The position numbers and the translations under genes are program-made. The notes under the pieces are model-generated. The model was not told where the DNA came from, did no database searches, and saw only the letters and a list, made by a program, of their open reading frames with translations. Source: Antedon bifida (lineage: Eukaryota > Echinodermata > Crinoidea > Comatulida > Antedonidae). Taken from it: a stretch of DNA of 64,000 bases. This document shows positions 1 through 11,520 of the stretch, one piece after another (the first letter of the stretch is position 1; the number at the start of each line of letters is the position of its first letter). Where the stretch lies: assembly GCA_963402885.1 (NCBI GenBank), contig OY727094.1, positions 13,518,501 to 13,582,500 of the forward strand. Direction: 5' to 3'.

Positions 1-770
1 TTTGAAATTAAATTTGAAGTAAATTTTATTCCGTTATAATTTAAATATGCAGGATCTTGAGTTAAAGATTTCAAAATAAAGATTTGAATATTTACAATCA
101 AAATGTACAATTAAATTTGTGTTACCATGTTTAAGGTGTTCGTTTTATGAGAGCAATTTCTATTATAGTACAGTAGTTAAATTGTCAATAATCAATAATA
201 AACATTTAAAAACTGTGTTGTAGAATTCAAGTTCTCATTTTAGATGTAGCATATTACCATTGAATGATGAAATCTTTATCACATCAAAAAATATTATGCT
301 TCATGCATATAGATCATGTTTGCATAACTTGAAGTAAATTTGCTATTACAAACAGTTGATTACAAGTTTTAATAGACAATTTTGAGAATTTTATAAACTT
401 TATTTAAGACAAATAAAATTGTGTTCATAAATATTTCACAATAAAATTATTCATAATTTCTATATTGGCATTATTACACACATATATTGATCCATTGATC
501 TCCAGTCAATGCTATACAAAACAATTATAGGCCCCCCCCCCCCAACCGAAAAAAAAAAAATGGGGAGAGGGCCCCCTCTCCCCCATTTTTTTTAAAGTCT
601 GTTTTGTTGTAGTGAGTTTTATAATTGTTAGCATTTCTGTTTTAATTTTAATTTTATCTACTAACTTTAAAGTTATTAATCCATTAATAATATACATTTA
701 TATACTTTTTCCTTTTTCTTTTTTCAATGTATAATTTTCTTGTTTGTTCATCAGATTGATAATTGTGATA
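1..770. other. AT-rich non-coding DNA
   Basis: No exon with splice sites and coding character was seen on either strand. The one notable piece is a low-complexity tract at about 531-590, with a run of C, a run of A and then a G-rich/C-rich inverted stretch. The short open frames across it are composed of this tract and are not supported as genes. Confidence 0.6.
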
Positions 771-882
771 GTGTAGTTTTATTTCTTTCATACGGCCTCG
801 TGGAAGAACACATTTTATTGTGAACGAGCCCCCGTTTTAAAATAAAGATTTTATAATTATTATTATTATCTATTCTGTTTTT
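771..882 (+). mobile_element. Possible 3' end of a non-LTR retrotransposon
   Basis: A short G/C-containing stretch (cctcgtggaagaacac, then gagcccccgttt) is followed by aaaataaag and an att-type microsatellite. This arrangement is typical of 3' ends of CR1/L2/RTE-like retrotransposons. No reverse transcriptase is attached, so the call rests only on the tail pattern. Confidence 0.35.
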
Positions 883-1170
883 TTTATAAACATTTAAGAA
901 TGTATTAGTAATTATAAGTAAAATGAAGAGTAACATTTCAGATTCAAATTGGTCTTTACAGAAATTAATCACAGGTTTTATAAGAATTATACATGCTTAT
1001 TTGTAACTGGTTTTTGTTATTGTACATGCCCCATTATCAATTAAAATTGTCTTCCTGTCTGGTAACAACTCAATAAAAAATGTAATCAATTTTGTTTATA
1101 GTTTCAATTAAATGATTTGTATTACTTGTATCAAGTTTATTTATAACATTATAATGAATGTATGACTTAC

Positions 1171-1269
1171 CTTTTCTTGAACATTCACATTCGCTCCACA
1201 CTGGCATAACTGATTGCAGATTTCAGCACTGCCTAATTGAGCAGCAGCATGTAATGCTGTAAAACCACC
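1171..1269 (-). CDS. Ankyrin-repeat exon (one complete repeat)
   Basis: This is a 99-nt exon bounded by an AG acceptor (1270-1271) and a strong gtaagt donor (1165-1170). It is phase 0 at both ends and encodes exactly one 33-residue ankyrin repeat: GGFTALHAAAQLGS, then AEICNQLCQCGANVN. The TALHAAA and GANVN signatures are typical of protein-interaction ankyrin repeats. It lies downstream, on the minus strand, of three further exons (8925-9003, 13003-13077, 13610-13672). The gene probably continues beyond position 1 of the window. The exon at 8925-9003 ends in phase 1 while this one starts in phase 0, so at least one intervening exon is missing from the model or that exon is spliced differently. 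The overall gene is not identified. Confidence 0.8.
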
Positions 1270-1683
1270 CTATTGAATATATTAAACATTAAAAAATATT
1301 ACAAAACATACAGTACATCATGTTAATATGTAATAAAACAAAATTGATTCTTATACAACATCCTTATTGAATAAAAAATGTTTATCTTGCATTCTGATCT
1401 ATATCATATCTATGTCTTCAGCTAATTTTCTAAAAAATTTATTTTTAAATATTATTTTATAAAGCATGTACAATTTATTGTTTGTGTGAGCTATTCCGAT
1501 TTGTTTTATATTTGAAAATATACATTATGCCTCTATCGGTCAATACAAAATTTGCTTCTTATGGTATTTTGTGCAACAAAACATAAGGTGTATTTAAATT
1601 CTGAAATATAAAACAGATTGTATCATCTATAATATAAATTGTGTGTTATTTGGAGATAAGTGGGCAGAATTAATTTACACCAG

Positions 1684-2100
1684 ATTTAATTCGTCACTAT
1701 GACGAATTATAGGTTATGCATTGATATTAAAAGATATATTGATTGATTGATTTTCTCAGAATCTTTAAATATTTATAATATATGATACGATCTTGCTAAC
1801 GCAAATACAATAGAGTGCGCATTAACGTTTAACGCGCAGTGCGCATGCAAAAATCTGCACACTCATGGCAATTTTTTAAACGCTTAAAATTGCCTGAAAC
1901 GTACTCTAATTTCATCGAAAATCAATTTTGGTAAAATTTTAAGCGCACGTATTGCGCCCTATGATGAAATATGACCTAATATTTATGAGTACCAAATTTT
2001 GTTTAATTGATTACAAACATGATTTCGTTAACTCGTGCGTAGACCACGTACATTTTAATTGCGTACCGTGAAAACAACCACATCGATTCCTGGCCATAAG
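1684..2100. mobile_element. Dispersed repeat starting with an attcgtca palindrome
   Basis: Positions 1688-1708 form the palindrome aattcgtca-cta-tgacgaatt followed by ataggt. The same start occurs at about 53974 inside an intron of the large gene. Both copies continue into sequence with scattered gcgc/cgcg-containing motifs. I infer a shared dispersed, probably non-autonomous, element. The right end here is not resolved. Confidence 0.4.
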
Positions 2101-2530
2101 GAATATACTCTGAAAAATTGACTTAACTAGATGAAACTGATATCAATATAATTGATGGACAAAATAGTTCTAAGGAAAGAATAAATAAATAAACAAAGAT
2201 TCTGATAGAATCAATAATTAGTGTGAAATAAAACTCTTAAATTCATTGAAAAAATTAAAAATGGTGTAAAATCTTCTATAAAATAAATGTGTTATCAGCT
2301 CTTTGATTTTTCTTTTTTTTTAAATACATATTTTTATCAAGGTTATAATTGTATTTAACTACTGTACATTAGAAATACTTGCGAACAAATTTACAAGTAT
2401 TCTCAATGTACTTAATATAAGTACAAATCCCACTATCCCCCACAATTACTTGCGAATTTATGTACTTAGTATAAAGTAAAAATTACGTCAGAGTAGGGAA
2501 AAACATCTAACCAATTATTTTTTATCAAAG

Positions 2531-3020
2531 TTGATTACTGGCTTCTATTATTATAGTGTCTTTAGTGTTTGGAATGAGTGGGTTTAGAATGAATAATGTA
2601 ATGTGTAATACTTGTTGATTACTGACTTCTATTACTATAGTGTCTTTAGTGTTTGGAATGAGTGGGTTTAGAATGAATAATTATGTGTAATACTTGTTGA
2701 TTACTGCTTCTATTATTATAGTGTCTTTATTGTTTGGAATGAGTGGTTTTAGAGTGTATAATGTAAGGTGTAATACTTGTTGATTACTGACTTCTATTAT
2801 TATAGTGTCTTTAGTGTTTGGAATGAGTGGGTTTAGAGTGTATAATGTAATGTGTAATACTTGTTGATTACTGACTTCTATTATTATAGTGTCTTTAGTG
2901 TTTGGAATGAGTGGGTTTAGAGTGTATAATGTAATGTGTAATACTTGTTGATTACTGACTTCTATTATTATAGTGTCTTTAGTGTTTGGAATGAGTGGGT
3001 TTAGAGTGTATAATTTAATG
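2531..3020. repeat. Minisatellite, 82-84 bp unit, about 6 copies
   Basis: Successive copies begin with ttgattactg at 2531, 2615 and 2697 and continue to about 3020. Each contains the stretch tagtgtctttagtgtttgg. A minus-strand open frame of 114 codons across the array simply repeats the unit and is not supported as a gene. Confidence 0.9.
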
Positions 3021-4259
3021 GGCAATTAACATGGAAGTGAAATTATCATTATCAGATTTAATCAATCCAAATCATTAATATTGCTTAATACAACAATTAA
3101 GATTTTATGCATTTTACTGAATTTGAAATTTCTTTAAATAGAATTATTGCTTCAAAGATTGAAAATTATAATAGTTCATCATAAACATTACTGTATAGTA
3201 TTGCTTTTGATGTAAGTGGAAAAAGTGATGAATTGGTGGTTCTCAGTAGAAGAATGTTATTACATATGAACTCTGATAATATAAACTGAATGATAATAAT
3301 TACTATAGAAACCTAGAATATGGGTATTGAAGATAAAACAAACATTATAAAGACATCAACAAATTTTCCTGCCAAGTCATTTTTACTGTTCTATTCAAAA
3401 TTCCCATCTTGTTATAATTTTAGTATTTTTGTAATCCCCTTTCTTTCAGGGCTTAAAAATTAAGGGTCGAATTTCCCTCTTTACACTATAGGCCTACTTA
3501 TAATTTTCTTTAAATCTAATAATACAATACATATCATCAACTTGTTTATGGGAGAAAATACAATTTCTATTATTCCTTTGTACACCAACTAAATTGTACT
3601 GAGGTTTAAATATCATTTAAAACTGGGTTTTGCTAGAATAAAATCCATTAAAAATAGTTCTTAGAATATTTATTTAAAGAAGTGTTACACTTATATTGAT
3701 GATGAATAAAATGTGGGTGTGATAACAATCTAAAAAAGCCTGGGAATTCCCAGCCCTAATATTCTGGTACTAGTAGTAGTGCACGCTTGTGGTTGTTAAA
3801 ACTGTAGAAGGAATATGCTGTTACTAGATCCATGTTATCGGTTGTTTAAACAACCCTTCACAGTTGTAGTGCATGTCATTGGTCATTCATAAGAAATGGA
3901 AAACACTTTAATAAGTACAAATATAGTGTAGTGAGTGTGTCATGTTGTTTAAAACAACTGATTCTGGGAGAACCTGTACTTGTGATTTGTTAAAGAGCAC
4001 AGAAGAGATAACTCCTTTCTTGTACATTCCAGAGTGTATTTTATTAGTCATTTTATATGTCAAAGACAGAGTATTCTATTTGTGCATGTTGTGATTATAT
4101 GCATAGACAGAATGTTCTTCACTAAGGCCCAATATTTGTCAAAAGCAGTATAAACCCAAAAAAAAAAAAATTGGAAAAATCTAATCACTAAATAAGTAGT
4201 GAAGATATATCAAAATATTTGTACGTTATTGGTCGTTTTATACGAAAACTTTAAAAAAT
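3021..4259. other. Non-coding stretch without recognised gene
   Basis: AT-rich sequence with no exon-like open frame flanked by good splice sites and no recognisable protein motif on either strand. Confidence 0.55.
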
Positions 4260-4430
4260 ATGGGCCAAGGGGCACGTTATTGGTCGTCCAGAGTTGGTCT
4301 TTATCTATTGGTAGACATTCTTCTCTTATTTTTTATTATTTTATTATCGTTTAGTTTAGTTATCTGTTATGCATCTTGAAATGTTTTGATAAGGCGCAAT
4401 ATAAATGGTTTATGTATGTAATATGCACCC
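4260..4430 (+). mobile_element. Possible non-LTR retrotransposon 3' tail
   Basis: The segment ends with ttttgataaggcgcaatataaat followed by a short tatgta repeat. The gcgcaatataaat ending is a common pattern at 3' ends of CR1/L2-like elements. No coding part is attached. Confidence 0.35.
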
Positions 4431-4628
4431 TTAAAAAGTAATAATTGAAAATAAAAAAGCAAATGAAAAAAAAATACTGTTAAAGTTTCAAATCAATCAT
4501 CATCAAAGGTACATCTCTATTGACGTTAGATCATCATTTTTTAACATTTGAACATAATTTACATGAGACAACAATTTATCATATTTACTTTAATGTGTGT
4601 CTGTTTATTTAATTAACTAATTGTCATA

Positions 4629-5100
4629 GTGACATTGTTATTAAGTACAGTATGTAGAGGAATCATTAAGAAACAAATCAAGCTACTGTATAGTGACATT
4701 GTTATTAAGTACAGTACTGTAGAGGAATCATTAAGAAACAAATTAAGCTACTGTATGGTGACATTGTTATTAAGTACAGTACTGTAGAGGAATCATTATG
4801 AAACAAATAAAGCTACTGTATGGTGACATTGTTATTAAGTACAGTACTGTAGAGGAATCATTAAGAAACAAATCAAGCTACTGTATAGTGACATTGTTAT
4901 TAAGTACAGTACTGTAGAGGAATCATTAAGAAACAAATCAAGCTACTGTATGGTGACATTGTTATTAAGTACAGTACTGTAGAGGAATCATTATGAAACA
5001 AATCAAGCTACTGTATAGTGACATTTTTATTAAGTACAGTACTGTAGAGGAATCATTAAGAAACAAATCAAGCTACTGTATGGTGACATTGTTATTGAGT
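4629..5100. repeat. Minisatellite, 65-bp unit, left part
   Basis: About seven copies of a 64-65 bp unit beginning gtgacattgttattaagta (starts at 4629, 4693, 4758 and so on, the last at 5083). The last copy is cut after 18 nt at 5100, where the retrotransposon begins. The same unit resumes at 7003 at exactly the next position of the unit. Confidence 0.92.
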
Positions 5101-7002
5101 GAATGAATGAATGTAACGGGAACGTATACGATCTTACCACGAAAATTAGTGGTTTTTTCCAGTCCCTGACTTCTGAGTTCAAACCTCTTGAACCAAAAAC
5201 CAATGATTGTAACACTGTAGTACCACCCCATTTAATTATCATGCCAGAGACAATTGAGTCTAAGCTTAAACTTGTGAAATGTAATAAAGCCCCAGGCCCG
5301 GACGGAATCCCTCCGTGGGTACTACGTGATTTTGCCAATGTCCTTTCCAAGCCAATAAGTGCAATAGTTAACTCCAGTTTAAGGGAAGGGGTTCTCCCCA
5401 TGCTTTGGAAGTCAGCCGATATAATCCCCATTCCAAAGGTTAACCCACCTAAGGTTCTTGAGAATGACTTGCGTCCTATTTCGCTGACTTCCACCACCAT
5501 GAAAGTTATTGAAGGGATCGTAGGGGAAATGATTTGGGTCCAAATTAAAGATAAAATCAAGTTGAATCAATTTGGTTGCTCTAAGGGTGTGTCTACCACT
5601 GACGCTCTTATACTTTTGTTAACCGAATGCTTTAATGCTACTGACCAAGGAGATGAAATGAGATTATTATTGCTTGATTTCAAAAAGGCTTATGGATTAA
5701 TTGACCATAATATATTAATTGATAAGTTGTATAATTTAGGGGTCGAAGACCATCTAATCTCTTGGATCTATGCTTTTCTAAGTGATAGAAAACAACGTGT
5801 TAAACTAGGCGATGAATTGTCCCCTTGGACAGTCGTTAAGGGTGGTATCCCCCAAGGATCCTGGTTGGGGCCCATGTTGTTTATCATCTTTGTCGACGAT
5901 CTTCTGGATGGGGTGCCGTGCATGAAATACATGGACGACACCTCCATCCATGAACGCGTCGGCAACGATGGGGCAACTGTACTCCAAACCACTCTTGACG
6001 AAACTGTCCAGTGGGCTAAGGATAACAATATGTACCTTAATATTAAGAAAACGAAAGAGATGAGAATTAGTTGTAAAAGGTCAAAGACTGCTTTTGAGCC
6101 ACTCCATGTTGGAGATTGTAATCTGGAACGTGTTGACGAATTTAAACTTCTTGGTGTAATTATTTCTCATAATTTGTCATGGCAACCTCATATTGATCAA
6201 ATGATTAGTAAATGTAATTCTAGAATGTACTTTCTCAAACAGGTGCGGAGGGCAGGCCTGGATGCCCCCGCACTTGTCCAATTTTATACTAGTATCATTA
6301 GACCAATATTAGAATATGCGGCCCCAGTTTGGGGATCAAATATTACGAAGCAACAGAATCAACAACTTGAACAAATTCAGAGAAGGGCCTTTAAATGTAT
6401 TTTTCCGCATGCTACTTATTCCGATGCCCGCAGCTTCCTTGGTTTTTCTACCTTAGAAGACCGCCGTGTTCGACTGTGCAAGGATCTTTTTGTTAAAATC
6501 AAAGACCCCAGTCACAGATTGAATCATTTGTTACCGGAGGCTCCTTCTGCTGCTTATAATCTTAGAAGACTCCGTGAGTTCTGTATCCCTAGAGTTAAAA
6601 CTAACCGTTCAAAAACGTTTATTATTAATCACGGAGTATTCCAAAAATGGTAAACATTTTGTGTTATGTTTCCGCGACCTTCCGTACCTTTGTGTGTAAA
6701 TATTATTGAAAATTTTTGAAGTTTTTAACATTTTTTAAATTTGTAAACATTTTTAATACTTTTAAATTTTTTATCCTGCAGGCCTATGTCTTTAACAATT
6801 TGAATTTTATATTTATTGTTTTTATAATAAGTGATTTTTAATTGTAATTTTGTTTTAATTTTTTGATTGTATGTTCTACATTTCTGAATGTCTTTTATTT
6901 TTGTATATTGCATTTTATTTTTCTGAGTGAAACGCTTTTGTTAAACTTCAATCTTTCGTTTGATTGCAATAAAGTTCTATTCGTATTCGTATTCGTATTC
7001 GT
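5101..7002 (+). mobile_element. 5'-truncated CR1/L2-like non-LTR retrotransposon
   Basis: A 1.9-kb insertion inside the 65-bp minisatellite. It carries a reverse transcriptase reading frame (5103-6653), a roughly 330-nt AT-rich 3' UTR with aataaag near the end, and a terminal attcgt hexamer repeated about four times (6979-7002). The endonuclease domain is absent, as expected of a copy truncated at its 5' end by incomplete reverse transcription. No clear target duplication is seen beyond one or two bases of shared gt at the junction. The clade (CR1/L2/Rex-like) is inferred from the reverse transcriptase motifs and the tandem 3' tail. Confidence 0.85.
5103..6653 (+). CDS. Reverse transcriptase of a non-LTR retrotransposon (5' truncated)
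   Basis: An open frame of 516 codons encodes a non-LTR reverse transcriptase. Visible motifs in order are: NKAPGPDGIPPWVLR (about residue 60), RPISLTSTTMKVIE (about 125), LLLLDFKKAYGLIDH with the first catalytic aspartate (about 190), GGIPQGSWLGPMLF (about 250), and the YMDD active site (about 277). C-terminal thumb-type sequence and LEYAAPVWG follow. The enzyme copies its own RNA at a nicked target. The upstream apurinic-like endonuclease is missing, so this copy cannot be autonomous. The first ATG lies in sequence adjoining the truncation point and is only the first available start, not necessarily the native one. YMDD instead of the usual YADD/YVDD is within the known range. Confidence 0.88.
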   Translation: MNECNGNVYDLTTKISGFFQSLTSEFKPLEPKTNDCNTVVPPHLIIMPETIESKLKLVKCNKAPGPDGIPPWVLRDFANVLSKPISAIVNSSLREGVLPMLWKSADIIPIPKVNPPKVLENDLRPISLTSTTMKVIEGIVGEMIWVQIKDKIKLNQFGCSKGVSTTDALILLLTECFNATDQGDEMRLLLLDFKKAYGLIDHNILIDKLYNLGVEDHLISWIYAFLSDRKQRVKLGDELSPWTVVKGGIPQGSWLGPMLFIIFVDDLLDGVPCMKYMDDTSIHERVGNDGATVLQTTLDETVQWAKDNNMYLNIKKTKEMRISCKRSKTAFEPLHVGDCNLERVDEFKLLGVIISHNLSWQPHIDQMISKCNSRMYFLKQVRRAGLDAPALVQFYTSIIRPILEYAAPVWGSNITKQQNQQLEQIQRRAFKCIFPHATYSDARSFLGFSTLEDRRVRLCKDLFVKIKDPSHRLNHLLPEAPSAAYNLRRLREFCIPRVKTNRSKTFIINHGVFQKW

Positions 7003-7115
7003 ACAGTACTGTAGAGGAATCATTAAGAAACAAATTAAGCTACTGTATGGTGACATTGTTATTAAGTACAGTACTGTAGAGGAATCATTAAGAAACAAAT
7101 CAAGCTACTGTATGG
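7003..7115. repeat. Minisatellite, 65-bp unit, right part
   Basis: Resumes the array of 4629-5100 with acagtactgtagagg. The next unit start (gtgacatt, 7050) is exactly 65 nt after where the interrupted unit should have started. This shows that the retrotransposon split one repeat unit. Confidence 0.9.
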
Positions 7116-8924
7116 TCAAATAAATTCATTTTAATCAGAAATAGTATGTGACTGAAAAACCTGATCAATAGAATAGTTGTATTATGTGACAAAAAGCTAT
7201 TCCACTATGCAATTATTACCTCTATGATCTTATAGCATAGTGAGTGACCATGCAAACAAAATTAAATTAAGACTCAACATTTTTTTACAATTTGTAACTA
7301 TTGATGATTCATACAGGTTTTATTATTAAAAATAGGCATTACATATCAAATACCTTCTACTATACTATATAATAAGTAAAAACTTTCAACATTACTTTAT
7401 TGGAGATATTGTGATAGCATTGTAATAGGCTTTGCTATTTATGTACTGTAGTGTTGACTTGTTCAATAGTTTAAATATCGATGAAAATGTGAAGAATAAC
7501 TTTATAAATCAAACTTAACATAATAATTATTTAATTTTAAAATGTTCTCATGTTTTACTGTTTCACTATTGTTGTAATATCCTGTAATTATCACACTTTC
7601 AAATATTTGTCACACAAATTATAAGTGACAGGTTATTCCAAAGTGATACAAACTATATAAAGTGCATTGTTTATTACAAAGTGTGACAGTATACATCTTC
7701 TTGATATAATACTTCATAATTGTTTTCATCATCATTGTGTTCATTACTATACATGTGGTATTTAGCATTGGTTATTGACAGAGTTGTACAATTGGAATCT
7801 TGTAGACAATCAATTGATTGTGCTAAGTGCTGCTTATTATCTAGCCTACTATGCACATAAACAAAAATACATAATAGATGTATGTAATTATTTGTTTAAT
7901 AATTCATGGGATTAAAAATAAATGAATTAATGAAAACTACTATATAAGAAATTGTTTTCCTTTCATTTATAGACCAAACAATTTAGTATAATTCAAACTA
8001 ATATTGAAGAGCGAGGTTCACAGTCGTAAATTTAGATCTAGAGAGCAATGCATTATGTAGAAATTAAAATGTAGCTTACTCAATAATTGTTGGCTACACT
8101 TGTGTGCATCGTTATCAATGTATTGTTGAACTAATTTAATTGCCTTGAAATTTGCAATTTCTTGATTATAACCACAATACTGTTAAGCTTCAAGTAAAGC
8201 AATTTTTTCTCATAAACTGTTTAACACCAAAAAATAAAAATTACAATTTACAATCAGTTTTAAATAAACCAAGATTAGCTAGAATACTGTAGATTTTGAA
8301 AATTCAAATAATAATAATACTGCATTTTAATTAGCCCATACAAATTAGAATGTTGTAGATTGTTTAAAGTTTCAAATTATAACAATGGTTTCAACTAACA
8401 TTTAACACAAGGCTGTAGGAGCAACTCAATTGTAAATATGATATGCTGCCATTGGTTAAATTTAAACAACTTAGGATCTTCAAAATTATACAGAACAATA
8501 TACCACCAAAAATATGAAATTTTGTATAATATATGTGTGTGTATATGTAATATATATTTTGTCATAATATTATTATAGTGTTATGGGCTTATGTATTTGC
8601 TCTAATTTTAGGTAAGAAGAGCCCTTCTATCAAAAGTAATCCTCACAACCTTTCATTTCAGCATAGATATATCATTTTAATCTAGAAATATCCTTAAAAT
8701 ATAAAGAGCAAAGGAATCAAGGTGAAGGTTGATGATAGACATGATTCATATTCACAACTTTTTTTTTAAATGTACATTTTTTTTTAAAACTTATATTAAC
8801 AAATGTTATTCCTGTTATCATAACCTGCCTAATACTAAAATACAGTTAAATATTCAAAAGAAGTTTATGCTATGAAAAGTGTTATGAGTATTCTATTGAA
8901 TGTTATCAATTTATAAAAACATAC
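7116..8924. other. Probable intron/intergenic DNA
   Basis: Lies between ankyrin exons of the minus-strand gene. AT-rich, no recognised element. A minus-strand open frame of 60 codons at 7674-7856 is preceded by a possible AG acceptor and followed by an AATAAA. Its phase does not match the neighbouring ankyrin exons, so it is not called. Confidence 0.5.
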
Positions 8925-9003
8925 TGACTATACCATCAATAAGTTGATGGCAGATGGCTGCATTAACTACAGCAGCAGCACACATCAACGCTGTAGTGCC
9001 ATC
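8925..9003 (-). CDS. Ankyrin-repeat exon (partial repeat)
   Basis: The acceptor AG (9004-9005) is followed by an open frame starting DGTTALMCAAAVVNA, then AICHQLIDG. This is the first two-thirds of an ankyrin repeat (consensus DGxTALHxAA). Two donors are possible: gtatgt after 8925 (79-nt exon) or gtatag after 8934 (70-nt exon). Both give phase 1. The frame hits a stop shortly after, so the exon must end here. The last third of the repeat (GADVN-type) is not present, and the phase does not fit the next known exon (1171-1269), so an exon is missing or this one is altered. Intron DNA upstream of this exon is similar to that upstream of the 1171-1269 exon, indicating an exon-plus-intron duplication. 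Confidence 0.65.
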
Positions 9004-10585
9004 CTATTGAAAATATTAAATAATAAACAAAGTTACAAAACATGTACATCTTATTCCTTAATATCTAAACAAAAAAATGACTAATAATCTTGTAAATAAA
9101 TATCCTTAATTGATAACAGTTTATTACTTTGTTTTCAATGTTGAAAGATATTTTTCTAATAACTAACAATCAACTTTAAATGATTATTTCTATAAGCATT
9201 GTAAAATGTATTATTTGTGTAAACTATGCTTATGATCAAAGTATACTTGAATTCTGAAATATAAAACAGATAATACTAACTATATCATCTATAATCAATT
9301 TTATTTTGAAATAGTTGGGCAGAATGTAAAAGCTATTTTAAAATAAACCTTCATCCTACATATTTTGAACAATTTTATAGTATTATTTTACAGTGCAATT
9401 ATAAATCTGGAAAATTTATTTTAAATTTCAAATTGTGTAGTAGCTGTTAATAACAGGTTTTCACTATTCAATTACACCACTCCAACTTGTAATAGGCATA
9501 CTTGTTGATAATCATTTAGGCCTACTGATTAGTGTGTGTTTGTGTGTAGGCATTTCTATTTTATACACAATTGTTGACAGAGTAATTATAACATCACCTT
9601 TTTACAATCATATTATTTTGCTGTGTCAAAAATATATCTAATAAAATTAATCAATTAAAACTTAATATCTGTATAACAAAAACAATATGGTATAATACTA
9701 ATTTTCAGCATTGCTTTGATATACATTTAGGATCTATGAAATAATAACAGACAGTATATGTTATCATAATCATTGAAAGAATAACAATTATTATTGCTAT
9801 TATACTATGTTATACCGACTGTAGTCAAGTACTAAAGAAAAATAGATAAATTAGGCCTGAACATAACATACTAATTATGTGCCAGTTATTACGAGCAAAC
9901 ATTTTTTAAGCTTTTATTGTGATTGTTTGCCATCATTTATACAAGTTTAATTTGTTGATTCAGTTTACTATTTATTATTTGTGTAATGTATCTACCAGCC
10001 ATAACCCAAATCTAATCTTAATAATTTCATTCACAACATTTTCTTCTTGTGAACTTGGTTTGTTTATTTTAACAGTGCTAACATATTTTTAAAATAATCC
10101 CATAATGAGGATTATTGAGAACATCTTGAATTAAATGATCCACAAAATCCCTCTTGAATCTCTAAAAGAAAGAGGATAAACATAGTTCTTGGTATCAATT
10201 TCTATAGTTTATTTACAATGTGCCTACTGTGTAGAGTTCACCAATAACTTTAAATATTTCAGAATCAGAAAGACAAAGACACAAACATGCAGTAAAATAA
10301 ATATAGAACAAAGTGATAGTAGAGTAAAACAACATTATATTCAATATTATTTTTATAAAATTTTTAAAATGTTGAGAGGATTAATGTTTTAATGTTTTAA
10401 GATTTAGAGTGTCATAAGGACTAAATATCAATCAATTTATTTGTAATTCAAATATTCTTATGTTTCCTCATCTTTATTGTTTCAAATTAATTAATCAAAT
10501 TTCAGCATATCACTGGGCGGGTTAAATTCATGTTCTGTGCCTGTTATATAGTAAAAACAGTTCTTTCTGTCATGTTGCTCAACTT
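9004..10585. other. Probable intron DNA
   Basis: About 9004-9330 is similar to 1270-1680 (shared gaaatataaaacaga and tgggcagaat landmarks in the same order), a relic of duplication of an ankyrin exon with its intron. The rest shows no gene or recognised element. Confidence 0.5.
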
Positions 10586-10736
10586 AAGCTATGTCTACAC
10601 TATCACTAGACTAGTTTGATGTGCTCAAATATGGTGGTGATTTGCCCAAATATGGTAGTGATATGGCATCATCTTGTCCATATATGGGCACATTCCATTT
10701 TTTGTCACATAAAGTTTAATAGTGTAAACAGAGCTT
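10586..10736. mobile_element. MITE-like element with 18-bp inverted ends
   Basis: The left end reads aagctatgtctacactat. The reverse complement of the right end reads aagctctgtttacactat, 16 of 18 identical. At about 151 bp and without coding capacity it looks like a miniature inverted-repeat element. Flanking bases do not give an unambiguous target duplication. Confidence 0.65.
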
Positions 10737-11394
10737 TATAATGATCTAGTTAACATTTTTCCTAACATTGATATTTTTAGTTGTAATATACTTACACATT
10801 AATACTTATACAGCATTTAATGTCATTTTATTTAAATAACTTGAATAACTAAATCTGTTGAATTGTTAATGTTTAATGAATAGTTTTTTTTTTTATTTTT
10901 ATCATGTAAATATGTTATATTGTATTTTTATTTCAATCCTGTATTGGTGTTTTGATACACTGTTGGGTCTTGAATAATTGAATACAATAAAATAGTAATA
11001 CTGTAGTAATAAAACAGTCACTAGTCTGGTGGTTAAATATATACAACACAGAGCTTGAGCTGATAGGGTTTGATTCAGCCTCAAGAAGCAGTGGGTAGTG
11101 CACCAACATGTTGATAACTACTACAAGTAGTTTGTGTCAATATCTATATTAATTTGCATGATTGGTTCATGACGTATATTTTAAATAGGGAAAATGTTAG
11201 AAGTCAATCATTAACATTGATGACTGTCATTTGCCTCAGATGGACATTGATGTTCTTATTCAATGGAGTATAACATGGGAAATTAATTTTCAAAATTATT
11301 TCTATATCACATGCTAAACATCTCATCACATATTTTTATCAGAAGAATGGTTGTATCTTTGAGAGAACACAAACTGATCAAAATTGTTAATAAA
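10737..11394. other. Probable intron DNA
   Basis: AT-rich with no supported coding exon, recognisable repeat family or RNA gene. Confidence 0.5.
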
Positions 11395-11520
11395 TCCCAG
11401 GGGCGGATCCAGCCTTGAAAAATAGGGAGGGGGAAAAAGGGTTTGTGACAAAGTTTGAACAATCAGCCTCAGGAACTGGTGGTGGAGGGGGTGGCAAAAG
11501 GCCTCCAGTGTTCTACCATG
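11395..11520. mobile_element. Possible hAT-like element terminus
   Basis: Contains caggggcggatccag followed by a G-rich stretch. The cagggg/cggatccag form resembles ends of hAT-derived miniature elements. A matching inverted end was not found nearby, so this may be a fragment. Confidence 0.3.

Noticed and set aside
2681..3025. Minus-strand open frame of 114 codons
   Set aside because: It is a periodic translation of the 82-84 bp minisatellite.
7674..7856. Minus-strand open frame that could be a last exon with AATAAA
   Set aside because: Acceptor phase does not fit the neighbouring ankyrin exons and the peptide has no recognisable motif.
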